Below are positions 1 through 12,175 of a stretch of 64,000 nt of DNA, piece after piece. The notes beneath the pieces are model-generated. The model was given only the letters and a program-made list of their open reading frames with translations, was not told where the DNA came from and did no database searches. Location: NCBI GenBank assembly GCA_022813625.1, contig JAKLMB010000024.1, forward strand, positions 434,001 through 498,000, given 5' to 3'. This stretch comes from Aaosphaeria pasadenensis (Eukaryota > Ascomycota > Dothideomycetes > Pleosporales). Positions within the stretch are counted from its first letter, which is position 1, and each line of letters opens with the position of its first letter. Both the position numbers and the translations under genes were made by a program.

Positions 1-1464
1 ATCTGGGATGTTTGGCAGGCTGTGTGTGTAAGTTTCTCATTCTGCAATAGATAAGGTGCTGGGCAACTAACTGGTTCTATTAGTGAATTTCTGTGTGGGC
101 GAGACGCTGGGTCGCCGCAGAACGATCTGGACGGCGATGGGCTTCGTAGTCATCGGCGCCATTCTACAAACTACGGCATACAGTGTTCCTCACCTAGTCA
201 TTGGACGTGTCATAACTGGCGTTGGAACTGGCCTCAAGACATCAACCGTGCCTATGTCAGTGCAACCTACAGCTCGATTGTACATTTACACCAGTTACTG
301 ACCAAAACCAGGTACCAAGCAGAATTATGTGACCGAGAGAGTCGAGGAAAGTTGGTATCTGCCGAAGTTCTCTTCGTCGGCGTCGGTATCGTCCTCGCAT
401 ACTGGTTTGATTTCGGCATGTCCTATGTTGGCGGTGCAATCGCCTGGCGCCTCCCAATTGCCTTCCAGATCGTATTTGCCCTTGTCGTCATCGTCCTGGT
501 TTTCGCATTGCCAGAGTCGCCTCGGTGGCTATTCAACCATGGAAAAGACACAGAAGCAACAGCAATCCTCTGCGCCGTCTACGACATGGATCCCATGGAC
601 GAATACATCGTAAACGAAAGACACGCCATCCTCCAAGCGATCGAGGTCGAGCGGTCTACCGCCAAATCGAAGACGTTCTTCAGTATTCTCCAGGCCGATT
701 CCGTCAGGACCCGCTACCGCGTGCTTCTAGCCTGGGGCATACAATTCATGAATCAAGCAGGCGGAATTAACCTCGTGGTCTACTATATCCCTTCCGTGCT
801 GATCCAGAACGTGGGGATGACGCCGCATCTTGCACAGATCCTCGGCGGATGCATCAACATGATGCTGATGTTCGGCACCATCACCCCGTCTATCGCTCTC
901 GACAGAATGGGCCGTCGCAAGACGATGATCGGTGGATGTCTTGGGCTGGGCATCTGCATGCTGATGATATCCGCACTGTTGTCTCAATCCGAGAAGCCGA
1001 ATGGACACTCCTATGCCTCTGCTGCTGTCGCATTTTTCTTCCTGTATATGTTCATCTTCGGCATGACGGTTCACTGCGTCCCCTGGGTGTATGTCCCGGA
1101 AGTCTTGCCGTTGGAAGCGCGGACGAAGGGCACCGCCATTGGCATAAGTTCCAATTGGCTTTGGAACTTCACAGTCGTGATGATAACCCCCGTCATCATT
1201 AACAGACTGCAGTGGAAGGCCTATCTCATCTTCATGGCTACAAATCTCCTTTTTGTACCGTTGCTCTATTTTTTCTACCCGGAGACAAGCAATCTGGGTC
1301 TCGAAGATATAGATAAGATTTTCTCACAGGGCGGAAACCCCGTTCATGTCGCCGCGGAAATGGTCAAGGAATTGAAACTGCAGAAGGAGGAGTCGCAACT
1401 TGTTAGTAAGATTGAAGGCGGTCCTGACCCAGAGTTGCAAGTGGTTCATGAGATCAAAGTGTGA
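1..1464 (+). CDS. MFS sugar transporter, lactose-permease-like (5' end outside window)
   Basis: A proton-coupled sugar porter of the plasma membrane, by family. Exons read 1-27, 84-255 and 312-1464; the N-terminal part lies before the window. Introns of 56 bp each (28-83 and 256-311) restore one frame, and the joined product shows the sugar-porter marks in order: a GETLGRRRT loop, the GRVITGVGTG helix, TSTVPMYQAELC, PESPRWL after TM6, a second DRMGRRKT loop, and PETSNLGLEDID after the last TM. The C-terminal cytosolic tail is short and ends at the TGA at 1462-1464. It is tail-to-tail with the regulator at 1653-3891, only 188 bp away. The substrate is not determined; lactose, galactose or hexose are all possible for this subfamily. 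Confidence 0.9.
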
Positions 1465-1652
1465 AGATTGGCACGCGAAGGTCTTGTCCCGCAGATAAAG
1501 ATTGCCGGCATCCTGTTGCACGAACAGGTTATGGAACAATAATCACAATCTAGGGGCGAATTATTGATAGGGCGTGGTAAATTTTCAGTCGAGGTGGGAT
1601 TAAGAGAATCAGCGTCAGTATGTATCATTAGTCAATAGACATACTTGATTCA

Positions 1653-3891
1653 TTACTCAAGTCCCCACATTTTTCTAAGCTCAGTAGCTCGTCCAGATGT
1701 TTTCCAACCGGTATCTCGTTCAATCCTAGCTAGATGCTTCAATAGAGCAATTTGCTCTGCCGGAAATTCCTCTTCCACATGATTATCCTCTTCAACTGCG
1801 GTTGAGCGAATATTCTGCCGATCTACTCGAACACCGCCGAAGACTTGCCCTGCGATATAAAGAGGTTGCAAATGATTGACCCAATTAGCACTGTCAAATT
1901 GTCAGTGGACTGAACAATGACGAAATAAATTTGGAACGTCACGAGACGCACTGAGAGGTATTCGATATGCTTATTCCGCAGAGCTTCTTAGCATGCCAAA
2001 CGGGATCATAATGCAGATCACATGTTTCCGAAACTGTATGTGGAGATGCAAAGAAAGGAGATGGCCCTTCATTTGCACTTGATTCGGTGCTTTCTCGTTT
2101 CACGTCTCCTGTCCATAAGAGTAGTATTGCACCTGCATGATAAAATGTATCCGCACAGACTACGCCAACGGTCAGAGATATATCTGCGAAGAGTACATTG
2201 ACTTACTGGATGATGAGTGGCTATATATGATGGTTTCGAAGGGACACTTTCCCGCATTTACTCTGAATGGGAATAGCGGATGTACCTGTTCTGGGCGGTG
2301 CTTTTGCCATTCTTCCACTTCATTCCATAATTGGTTGACTTCAGAGACGTAATCAGTGATTTTTGAAGGCTGATGATGTATCTTTGCACGCAGATTGATG
2401 ATCTTTGCAAATATGAGTATGGCAAGGTTGCAGTAGGCATCCACACTACCAGATGTCGCAGTTGAAATAATCGAGTCGTTGTCCACCCAATCTTCTGTCG
2501 GCATCAGTGTCTGCTCACCAATCATGAAAGCTGCCCAGATATCTGAGTCGGATTAGCTAAATATGCATCCACTTTCCCTGGGAGAGCAGGCAAACCTATT
2601 CGTGCAAAGGCCCAGAAACATGCATTCACTATCCCTTCGCTAGATCCGTTCCAATTTCGGGATTTCAGTAGCCCCGCACAACCCTTTACGAATCAGCTTC
2701 TAAAAGTGGTGAGGTTCGGAATGAAGGTGCATACTTTGAGGTGGCGTCTCCACTCTACAACATCAGATGCCATCATCTCGTAAACACACAGTAGAGTGCA
2801 TGTCGCCAATATAGCAGCATCCGCCGATGAAGGGTCCTGATGTATGAGTGATTGAATAGCATGCTGGTACAGTGCTAGCGTCATCTGACGCGGTCGTTTC
2901 TGCACAGCATCGAGCTGTCGAGATGCCAAAGCCATAGCTGCGGCTACAAAAGGCTTGCTTTTCATCATCATGTGAATGCTGAAGACGGTGAAGTGCATGT
3001 TTGAATCCGTTGTCTCACACCAGGTACCCGTTTCTCGGAGGTATGCTGAGAGTAATTGACTTTGCTCCGCTTCAGGGATAGGTAGCTCAAAATCGGCCAA
3101 AGGAGGCGCACTAGAAGCCACACCTTGACCCAGAGAAAAAGGCAGAGTGACTGTGGTAAATGGTGCGACCCCAGTAGCCCCATTGTCTTGATCTGCAGGT
3201 TGTCGATGCCTTGTGAGTGCTGGAGTGTAGTCTTGAAGATTGGTAATCTCCGTATCCGGCTCCAACCATCCCGGCTGTGGAGGCGTTGCACTGACTGGAG
3301 AGGCCTCGGGGAAAGTGGAGGCAGCAGATACCGAATACACGTCTGGGCGATCATCTACATTTCCTGTTTCGGTGTCAGGAGACGCAGCATGCGCGGCATC
3401 CACAGGGCGCGCACCGTCACGATACTCCCGGACAACATCATCGGTATCGTTGACAATCTGCGAACATTAGGCCGTCATTCTCTCAGCGCAGTATTGAGCA
3501 ATGACTGACAACTACACCCTTTGATGCCACATCCCTAACTCTATCACCCTCAATCGCCGACAAGATCGCACTGTCTTCGCTCGATAATTCTAGGCTCCTA
3601 GAAGGATGAAACGACGCTTTCAACCCCCAGAGACACTCATCACCTCTGGCTTCACAATTACGACAACGCGGCTGGGCCCCATCGCCTAAGGGCACTCGTT
3701 AGAAACCAACTTGTTGATATCCACAAATGGCACGCACATTTTCTTCTCCGGCGGCGGCAGATGAGGCTGCGGGTTGCACTGTTAGCACTCGGTTCGCCGT
3801 CAGTGAGTGGTTAGACCAAACGCTCATCTTACCATCCAGAACGACTCCTCGTACGACTCGCAATGGCAACACCATCCGCACCACCAGCCAT
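1653..3891 (-). CDS. Zn2Cys6 transcription factor with fungal-specific C-terminal domain
   Basis: A nuclear DNA-binding regulator. Eight exons: 3833-3891, 3738-3766, 3510-3685, 2735-3457, 2596-2683, 2207-2542, 1952-2159 and 1653-1890, giving 618 residues. The zinc cluster is split by two introns, and joining it gives the canonical spacing with Cys at 20, 23, 30, 37, 40 and 47 (C-x2-C-x6-C-x6-C-x2-C-x6-C). The basic run RRRRRK lies in the first half and KCDGAQPRCRNC bridges exons 2-3. The rest resembles the Fungal_trans_2 type (acriflavine-sensitivity ACR-2-like), with NACFWAFARIDIWAAFM, FYHAGAILLLWTG and DPVWHAKKLCGIS, and a typical ending TELRKMWGLE. I chose the ATG at 3891 because it gives a short N-terminus directly before the cluster. 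It is divergent from the monooxygenase at 4272, so it may regulate it; that is inference. Confidence 0.88.
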
Positions 3892-4271
3892 GTAGACACA
3901 ATTTCTTCCCGTTTCTTGAAAAGTGTAGGAGTGAACAAACGAGGAAGTTGAGAAGTGCTTAGACTTGCCCTTGGAGCTACACTGCTAGCGCAATGCGGGG
4001 TTACAGTTTAGTAGGCAAGAGAAGGTCGAAACAGGCAAGTCGAAGCACCATCTTGGTGAAAGGGAAAGTAGTGGCACTATTCCCGCATTTGGAAATCCGC
4101 GATGGATGAATGTGTTTACATTACAAAAGAGCATAGGATGAATAGGATTCTTGGAAGGTGAATGGGAATTATATAAGTCGTCAACACTGCAGTCATGGAT
4201 ATACAACATTCAGAAACAATCTCAAACCCCTTCCCCAAATTCCCCATCTCCACATCCCCAAAGCCGCCGCA
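3892..4271. promoter_or_regulatory. Shared divergent promoter, regulator / monooxygenase
   Basis: This 380-bp gap separates the two start codons and must hold the promoters of both genes. A TATATAA box sits at 4170-4176, about 100 bp before the monooxygenase ATG. I saw no clear CGG-Nx-CCG pair that would mark an autoregulatory Zn2Cys6 site. Confidence 0.6.
4170..4176 (+). promoter_or_regulatory. TATA box of the monooxygenase
   Basis: TATATAA lies about 100 bp upstream of the start codon at 4272, a normal distance for a regulated fungal promoter. No transcription data support it. Confidence 0.5.
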
Positions 4272-6077
4272 ATGAGTTCGAAAAAAGAAGTCCTCATAAT
4301 CGGAGGCGGGATATCTGGCCTCGGCATGGCCATCCAGCTCAAGCGACTTCTCGGCCACGACAACTTCACGCTGTACGAGAAGTCCGACAACATCGGCGGC
4401 ACCTGGTGGCACAACCGCTACCCAGCCTGTGCATGCGACATCCCGAGCCATTTCTACTCGTACAGCTTCGCGCCGAACCCGGACTGGTCGAGCATGTATC
4501 CCGGACGTGATGAGTTGCATTCATGTAAGATACCGAACTCACCAGGGGTTGTTAAGTCATTACATTCCCAACAAGAAAAGTGAAACTAAAAACTGTGAGC
4601 AGATTTCTTCTCCGTGGCCGAAAAATTCAGCATCCTCTCCCACTGCCGCTTCAACACCACCTGCAAAAGCATGCTCTGGGACGACGCCCGCCAACTCTGG
4701 ATCTGCACCTTCGAAGACACCGTGACGCGGCAAACCTTCGTCCACGAAGCCCCCGTGGTCGTCAGCGCAATCGGAACGCTCGACCGACCCAACGTTCCCG
4801 AAATTGAGGGCGCGGGGAAGTTTCAGGGTAAGATCTTCCACAGCGCGCGGTGGGACGACTCGGTGGCGCTGAAGGGCAGGAATGTGGTGGTGTTGGGGAA
4901 CGGGGCGTCGGCGACGCAGTTTGTGCCGGAGATCGTGAAGGAGGTGGCTCCGAGGGGGAAGGTTGTGCAGTTGGTTAAGAGTGCGCATTGGTGGACGAAG
5001 AGGGTGAGTCTATAACAATTACAACCCGTCGAGCTCTGCTTTTCATGAAGTCTAACATGAGCGTATCAGGGCAATCCAGTCTACTCCAGCACCTGGAAAG
5101 CACTCATGAGATACGTCCCCTTCGCGACGAGGATGTACCGCATCTATCTCGCATGGCAACTCGAGAGCGTTTTCTACTCCTTCCTCATGAACAACAGCGG
5201 ACTGCGCATGCGGAACAAGATCCGCAAGGCGACTCAAGAATACATCGAGAACGACGCACCGAGACAGTACCACGAGATCTTGATGCCAGACTACGAGCCG
5301 GGCTGTAAGCGCCGCGTCAACACCGCCACCTACCTTGCCTCACTGCACTCCCCGAACATGCACCTCGCCAAAGACCGAGTCGTCAAGATAGGAGAGAAGC
5401 ACGTCCAGACGGAGACCGGGGCGATGTATCCTGCCGACGTTATCATCTACGCCACGGGCTTCGCGACACAGAAATGGCTTTTCCCAATGGACATCAAAGG
5501 CGTCGGCGGCCGTGATATCCATCAGCTGTGGGACGCTGTCGGCGGCGCGGAGGCGTACAAGGGCACTGTCGTCACTGGCTTCCCCAACCTCTTCATCTTG
5601 TACGGTCCGAATGCTGCGACGGGACAGCACTCCGTCATCTTCCACTCCGAGTGCCAGATCAACTACAGCTGCCGGCTTCTGAAGCCCGTTCTCTGCGGAC
5701 GCAGCCCGGCAGACTCGATTATGGTCAAGCCGGATGCACAGGCTCGGGACTTGAAGTGGGTGCATGCGAAGCTGAAACATCTAGTTTTCAATAGCGGTTG
5801 TCGGAGCTGGTGGATGGATCCGAAGACAAAGAAGAATACGTTCATTTATCCGGATCCGATGTTCAAGTATTGGCTTCGTACGATCTTCCCAACCTGGTCT
5901 GATTTTGAATTAAGGAAGGACAGAAGAGTGCAGAAGAAATCGTCTGGTGGACTTTGGATTCTGGTCTTACTAGGGCTTGGAACAGTGACGTGGACATCAT
6001 CGGCGAATTATATAGATCAGTCTGTCTTCAAGAGCTACTTGGACCATTTTATTAAGAGAAGCATGTCATGGGTATAG
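4272..6077 (+). CDS. Baeyer-Villiger-type flavin monooxygenase (FAD/NADPH)
   Basis: Expected to insert one oxygen atom from O2 into a ketone using FAD and NADPH. Exons 4272-4524, 4603-5003 and 5070-6077 give 553 residues. The N-terminal FAD Rossmann motif is GGGISGLG, followed by GGTWWHNRYPACACDIPSH. The Baeyer-Villiger fingerprint FxGxxxHxxxW(D) is complete at 158-169 (FQGKIFHSARWD). A second nucleotide motif GNGASA is at 183-188, and YATGF lies in the C-terminal half. The family usually has YPG where this protein has YPA. Unlike many soluble relatives it ends in a hydrophobic stretch (about residues 510-533, GGLWILVLLGLG) that could anchor it to a membrane. Close families include 4-hydroxyacetophenone monooxygenase and StcW-type enzymes; the substrate is unknown. 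Confidence 0.9.
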
Positions 6078-6890
6078 AAATAAGACCAATATCATGCGGT
6101 TGTTATATAGAGATGGTCATTATAAAAAGGAACTTCTTACATACCAGAAGGAAGGGTTATGGAATACATCAATCAACCACTTATCCAATGGACTCTTATA
6201 ATTTATTTTCTTCATATTTTTTCTCGGGAACTACCCCTACTATCTATCTAATCATATCAATGTCAAGACTCTGTATGTGGATGGCTATTATCCTCCTGGG
6301 GGGTCTTTTCCCCTTTCCCCCTCTCCTGAATGTAATCAAGGTATGCAAAAGCGTATATCTGTCCCTGTCCGCCTTGCATAGAAGCCCACGGTTCCTGCAA
6401 CAGATTGAAAACTAAATAGGAGACAACGTGCCGCCGCGAATCGTAATTCGCTCTGTGCTTTGTTTGAAAAGGAAAGATGACAAGTAATGAGACAACTCTA
6501 CTTCGCTCAGGAGATGATGCGACAACCCATTTGTTAGGGGTGTGGTGGTAGTAAACAATAAACAAGAAGAAAAAACATGGCAGAACATGCCGGAGATCAA
6601 GAGAACAATAAAAGGTGTGTCCTCCCATGTCGTCATATGAAAGAACAAGTCAAAGAACAAAGAAAAAAACGCCATGCCCAACTGCTGATGCAATCAAATG
6701 TACAGACCTGTGTCGAATGATATGTAAAATAATACGTAACCCACCAATTCCAATCCCAATATCTATACCCCGCGTCCGTAGAAAAGCTCCTAAGAGGTGA
6801 AGACTGCTCCCGCGCGCCATAATCCTGGAAAATGCGATATGCTTATGCGATGCTGACGATGCAATGAAGAACGACAATGACTATTCCCTC
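6078..6890. other. Convergent 3' intergenic region
   Basis: This is the space between the 3' ends of the monooxygenase and the membrane protein. It is AT-rich and contains only short open frames without coding character. It probably holds both 3' untranslated regions and polyadenylation sites. Nothing else was seen. Confidence 0.6.
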
Positions 6891-9303
6891 CTACTGGAAC
6901 ATCCATTGGCAATGGCAGGCCCCTGCCGGATCTCTACGCTTCGTCAGCGAGCGCCGCTCCGATTGGCCGATCGCTGAGTCACTCGACGAGGCACTGAAGA
7001 ATTCGTCGAAGGTAGGATCTTCTTCTTGGAGGTTGACGATGATAGGCTGCGATCCAACGACCACCGGTAGGTAGATGCCGTTGTCCATCAAGCGCATTTT
7101 CTGGCAGTAAGGCTGTGGGGAGTCGGGGAGGCGTCGTTCTTCAATCTTGACGATGCGGGGATAGGGTGGAAATCGGGGATAGTCTCCATCGCCTCGTTTG
7201 CTTCGTCGCTTGGCAGCTGGCGTTGGCGTTGGCGTCACCGAGACACTTCCTTGCGTGCCGGTAGTGGGTGAAGCAGTCTGTGCTACCAAGGGCAATATGG
7301 TACTGTCGAATGGAACAGTTGCCTGGGTGGGCCAAGCCGTTGGGAAAGCGGAGAAAGTGGCGGCAGTGGAATTGTCTTCGACATAGATGTATCCCTCAAT
7401 ATACGTCTGGTTCCAGTAGCAGAACCAGGGCGCATCACCGGGTAACACCTGGAAACGGTGTCGGAACGGAGGCTTGTCCGGAGGCTTGTCTTGCGACTGG
7501 CCTAGGGAAACACCGGCTAGGAATTCGTCCTCGGCGAGCACGACCACTTTGTCATATCTGGCATGAAAATGGAAGGCTGGTCCGAATGCCTTGTAGTCTA
7601 GATCCTGAACGAGCTGCATCGAAATCGGCTGGAAAGGAATCGCAGGCGGCTGTACTCCAAACTGGGTACCACCATCGGGTTTGCTGAAGGCTTCGACCGA
7701 GACCAAGGGGGCTGATTGACCTGCGGTGTTGTTGACAGTGATAATGAGCGGCGCAAAAGACGACTTGCATGACCATGCAGATAATTGGTTCGCTAGAGTG
7801 AGACAGCTGGGACTGCTCTCCTGGGCGATTCCAAGTGGTAGGGCATAAGCACCCTCGGGCAAGGGAGTTAGAGAAGAGGGAGTCGGGATAGGTGTGGCAT
7901 CGAAGAGAGAACGAGAGGTGGGAGTCACTTGGGGTGACCTATGAATGGTTAGCGTCATGATGGACAGTCTCATAGCGAACATCAACTTACGGTTCCTCAT
8001 GATCTTTGTCGTGCTTCGGCGGGCGGTTTCCACTGTCATCTTTGCTCTTGTTTTTCGCAACATATGTGCCAATTGCCGCACCGAGGATGATAGCGAAGAT
8101 CAACACCAGGATGAGCAAAAGCACGGCAATGCCCAGTGGGAACCTCCCCCACAATTTCTTCCTACGCCAGCTTTCGGCTTTCTTCTCCGTCTCTTGCTTT
8201 TCCGAGATTGGTTGTTCATTGGATAGTGAAGTTGTTGACACGGATGTTGATACTGCGAGAGAAGTTGTGGTTGCGGCAGCGGCGGAAGCGGTAGGGCCGC
8301 CTCTCCTCTGGAGGGACTGGCGGCGTTCATCCAATGGAGTCAATGCACTTGGTAGGGGTGCGATGGGAGATACTGGCGTTTGGATTGCGCGTGAGTCGTC
8401 GAAAGCATTAACTGGCGATGAAGGTTCCACCGGTGTTGCATTTGCTTCGGCCACCATGGCAGCCTTGGTGGGACCTTCGGTAGGATACCGGGAATAAGGA
8501 GGCAGCTGCTCGGCGTGGCCGTCTGGTCCAACAATGTCCTGCTCTTCACCATCTGGTCCGAGTCGCCGATGATAGCCAGGGTTCAATCCGGGAAATCCGA
8601 CGGGAATGGCTGTTGCAACAGCACCAGCAGGGAGGGGCGGCGGTTCGCTATCCTCCACAACGTTCTGCGTATACATGCCATAGGGATGGGTTGGGCGCGA
8701 TAGTGATATTGAGCCCCGGGTTGGTTGTGATGTCGATGCAGTTGCTATACTAGGCGAACGTGCCATTGTATTTTGCGTGTACATGCCATATGGATGGCTA
8801 GGTCCGGTGGTGAAGGGGCTTTCGGATCGTGCCATTGTTGCGAAAGAGCCTGTTGAACTTATGGATGTGCGATGTTGCAAATTTGCGGTGGCCTGGGAGC
8901 TAGAACCCCGAGTGTGGGAAGGGTATTGTTGGTGGTCGTGGGCGTTTGAATCCCCCGTTGGCTTCATGGTGCTATTTCGCGATGCTATCCTCCGCAGATC
9001 GCCGTCCTGTGCCTTTTGAGTCGAGAAACCGGCGAGATTGGGGCGCGGCGAGCCATTTCGATCGTGGTCCTGCCTGTCGGTCGTGTTGTGGTTGGCCGCG
9101 TCGTGGTTTTCGTTGCCCATTCCCATTCCTAGTCCCGTACCCATCCCCATGCCGGCTGGGCGAAAGCCGTCCGACACAGAGGGCATAAAATCATCTTCAT
9201 CCGGGTCGAGCGCATATTCGTCGTCGAAAACGTTGGGATTGCGAGGAGGCGACGGGTCCCTCCGGTCGCCGCGGTCATCGCGGTCGTTGTTGCGTTGGTC
9301 CAT
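6891..9303 (-). CDS. Single-pass membrane protein with long disordered N-terminus, function unknown
   Basis: Two exons, 7991-9303 and 6891-7938, with a 52-bp intron, encode 786 residues. Residues 1-385 are low-complexity and charged or Ser/Thr/Pro-rich (many DR/RD pairs at the start). They carry a duplicated HPYGMYTQN motif about 50 residues apart. One strong transmembrane helix is at about 390-414 (GIAVLLLILVLIFAIILGAA). The other side, about 370 residues, has Cys and N-glycosylation sequons (NNT, NQT, NST) and ends in a basic and Cys-containing tail. I recall a fungal family of this layout labelled DUF7820, but that is from memory and unverified. Topology is probably N-terminus in the cytosol, folded C-terminal domain outside. 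It may be a cell-wall sensor or glycoprotein; this is inference only. Confidence 0.8.
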
Positions 9304-10838
9304 CGCGTGTGTCGTGGCTGTCCCTGAGAGCAGCCCGACTGGGCTTGGTCACCCCTTTACAAGCCACCCAGCAGCGTCGCGACGGCGTGATTGCGAGCGA
9401 TGGTAAACGGCGGATGGAGGAATTGGGTTCTGATGGCGATAGATCGAAAGGAAGGAGAGCGATGGAGTGTGTAGTGAGCGAATGTGGGCGTGGGAGTAAG
9501 TGGTGTGGATGGGATGTGCGGCGTTGGAGGTTAGGAAGGAAGAGAGTTGGGAAGGGTAGGGCTAGCGAGGTGAGGCGAGGGCGGTATGAAACGATCCGTG
9601 TGGTTGTTGGGGTGTGTGAGTGTGGGAGCGTGAGAGCGGAAAGGAAGGCAGGAGCAGGAGGGAGCAGGAGGGCAGGTGCGAGACAAAGGCAAAGTTGGCA
9701 GGCGTTCCTTCCTTCCCTTCCCTTTCCACCCCAGTAACGGGCAAGTGCAGGCCGGGGACAAGACCCAGGACAGGGCAGGTGCAGGGCAGGAACAGAACAA
9801 GGACATACACAGAGCACAACACAGGGTAACTGCAGGTGCAAGAGCAAATGAAAATGTACTGTATCTACTCCAAGTGACTCAACCTGTGAATTGTGATTCC
9901 TAATACTGGCATTGAAGAGAACCCTCAAGTCAAGACTCGAGTTTCGAGGAAAGACAGGATTGAGAAGCCAGAGAGACAACAACGGAATCAAGAGCCGTTT
10001 CGAAGACGATGCAGGCGCTAAACCGGCAACAGGCAAAGTCAACGTTTGAGAATTCAAATCCCTGTCCTGATCCTTGTCCCGTGCAACCAATGATGTCCTT
10101 CCATTTCGCCCAACCACCGACGCACTAAACCCTAAATCCACCAAGCGGGCAAAGGTCCGGTTCGAGTTCGGTCGCTTCCACCCAACTTTTGCCTTGCCCT
10201 TGCCCTTACCTTTGCATCCATCTAGTTACATAGTATCATAGTATCACAGTATTACGATAATATTACTCCGTACGGGTCTTTCATCTTTTTCCTTTCTTTT
10301 ATCTATTTACTCGATGGTATCGGAGTTATAGTGGTACATCTATCCAGTATTTCACCACCGGTTGCTGTGCACATGCTAAGCCCGAACTCTTTCGACCAAG
10401 CCAAGATACGGACTATTCATAGTCGGAAGAATGAACCCAACAACAGCGATAACAACTTTCGTAACGACGACTACGACACAGCATTCTTCACTGCCCAGAA
10501 ACGGCGTTCGGACAAGAAACCTCTTCAACAACAATACTATCAATGATGCCATCGCTAACAGCAATATGAATCGGAAAATATCCATCAAATATCCCTCCAC
10601 CCATCCATCCATGTGTCCATTTAGCCATCAACCCGAATGATGCGATATGCCTGCCCCCTCCCATTAATATCCATAACCTTTCGCCTTTACTCTCCCTCTG
10701 CCTCGGTCCAATCAATTATCAATCAATCAGTCCGTCAATCAGTCGTCCATTTCATCGCCGGCTCGCTTGCCCGGTAATGAACAGTGAAAAGAACATCTGC
10801 AGCCATACTCGTTCACACTGTCCCCTAGGTACACGTGC

Positions 10839-10852
10839 GCGGAATATTCCGC
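10839..10852. promoter_or_regulatory. Perfect 14-bp palindrome next to an E-box
   Basis: The sequence GCGGAATATTCCGC is self-complementary over 14 bases and directly follows a CACGTG hexamer at 10832-10837. Inverted CGG/CCG half-sites of this form are typical of dimeric zinc-cluster binding sites. No factor can be named. Confidence 0.35.
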
Positions 10853-11480
10853 ACCATCACACTTTCTCCTCACCTGCCTGATATCGTCTGCATGTACATA
10901 TGTAGGTACAGTACATACCTCGTCGTATATGTCTCTAATTGGAGACGTACCCTACATTCGTATGCCGGAGATCGTGCTTCCGGCTCTCATACTCCAACCT
11001 CTTCATTCTGTCTATCTATCTATTTATGTATATAGATACATGTACATCGGAGAGAGCAATTGTCCGGACTCCACTCCTCGCTAGCGATTAAGACACATCA
11101 TGTGTATACATACCGTTGGTAATTGGTAGGTACTTAGGTAAGTACCGATCAGGAAGAGAGAAGAGCAAGACTCGAAGTAAAAGATGCTCTTCGGAAGAAA
11201 CAGTAACCTTCCACTCTCCAGTAAAAGATTATCTCTAAAGTAAAAACCGTCTACCAAAACAGAAAAGCCTTCTTCAAAAAAGGTGATAGGTCTTCGAATA
11301 AAAACCGTCTTTCAGAAAGCAGTCTTCAGAAAGAAAAACATAAGAGCAGAAATCTAGACCAGCCACACCACCCATCCCTCCCTCATCACGCACGAGTCTA
11401 CAAGCATCTCTGTGCACCCCTCACACAACCCAGCGAGCAAGAAGCGAAGCCGCGATACGATCTACAGATATATCACCGTC

Positions 11481-12175
11481 GGTCTAGAACGATCCCTCAC
11501 GACTACATTCTATGTACATACAGTATCTACATCAAGTAAATACAGCCCATACAGCCCATCCACAACACGGCTCGTTTCTAAACCCGCAAACCACGCCCTT
11601 CCCTCTCCCTTCCACGTGGACACAAACATTGCCTTTTCATTTCACCGGTGCTTTAGGAGAACAGAGGCTCCTCGCCTTTTCTGTATCTGTCCCTTGGGGA
11701 AACGTGCTTAGATGTGACAACGTATATCAGAATAACAATTGGTCTAGAACGGAAGTATATGTATACGTTCTATGAACCCATTTACGACTTGATACGAAAA
11801 CCGTAAGCCACGTTATCTTTTCCTTTCACGTGCGGATGTTTGTGTTGTCTCACTTCGCTGGCCTTTGCTGGGGGAAGAGGGGAGGAGATATCTACACGAG
11901 TGTGTTGTGGCTTTTCCAATATAAATTCAGGGGAAAACATGCTTTGAAGAGATCTCGAAAATTGGTGTAGCCATCAGTCTAGAACGATCGTACATATATA
12001 CGTCCTCTGTGTGTGTACATGTACAGGACATGCGGTTCACTTACGACACGAGGTGATACGGAAGTGAAGTGAAGTGACTTTTTCTTCTTCTTTTCACGTG
12101 CGCACGTAGGTGTGTTAGTTACTTGCTTGCCTGGCCTTTCGAGAGTATTGATCTGGGGGGAACGTGGCTCATATG
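11481..12175. repeat. Degenerate tandem repeat, about 235-260 bp period, three copies
   Basis: Three landmarks recur in the same order. TCTAGAACG starts at 11483, 11743 and 11978. CACGTG preceded by a pyrimidine run is at 11613, 11827 and 12095. A GGGGAA(A)CGTG-like block is at about 11697, 11930 and 12156. Copies 2 and 3 also share GGCCTTT and a TTACGAC..GATACG segment. Spacing varies, so the duplication is old. A possible fourth partial copy follows near 12295-12335 (GTACAGAACATG). Confidence 0.5.

Noticed and set aside
9275..10144. 289-residue open frame on the minus strand upstream of the membrane protein
   Set aside because: It overlaps the real start in another frame, is composed of low-complexity Leu/Pro/Ser sequence from a C/T-rich promoter strand, and has no domain.
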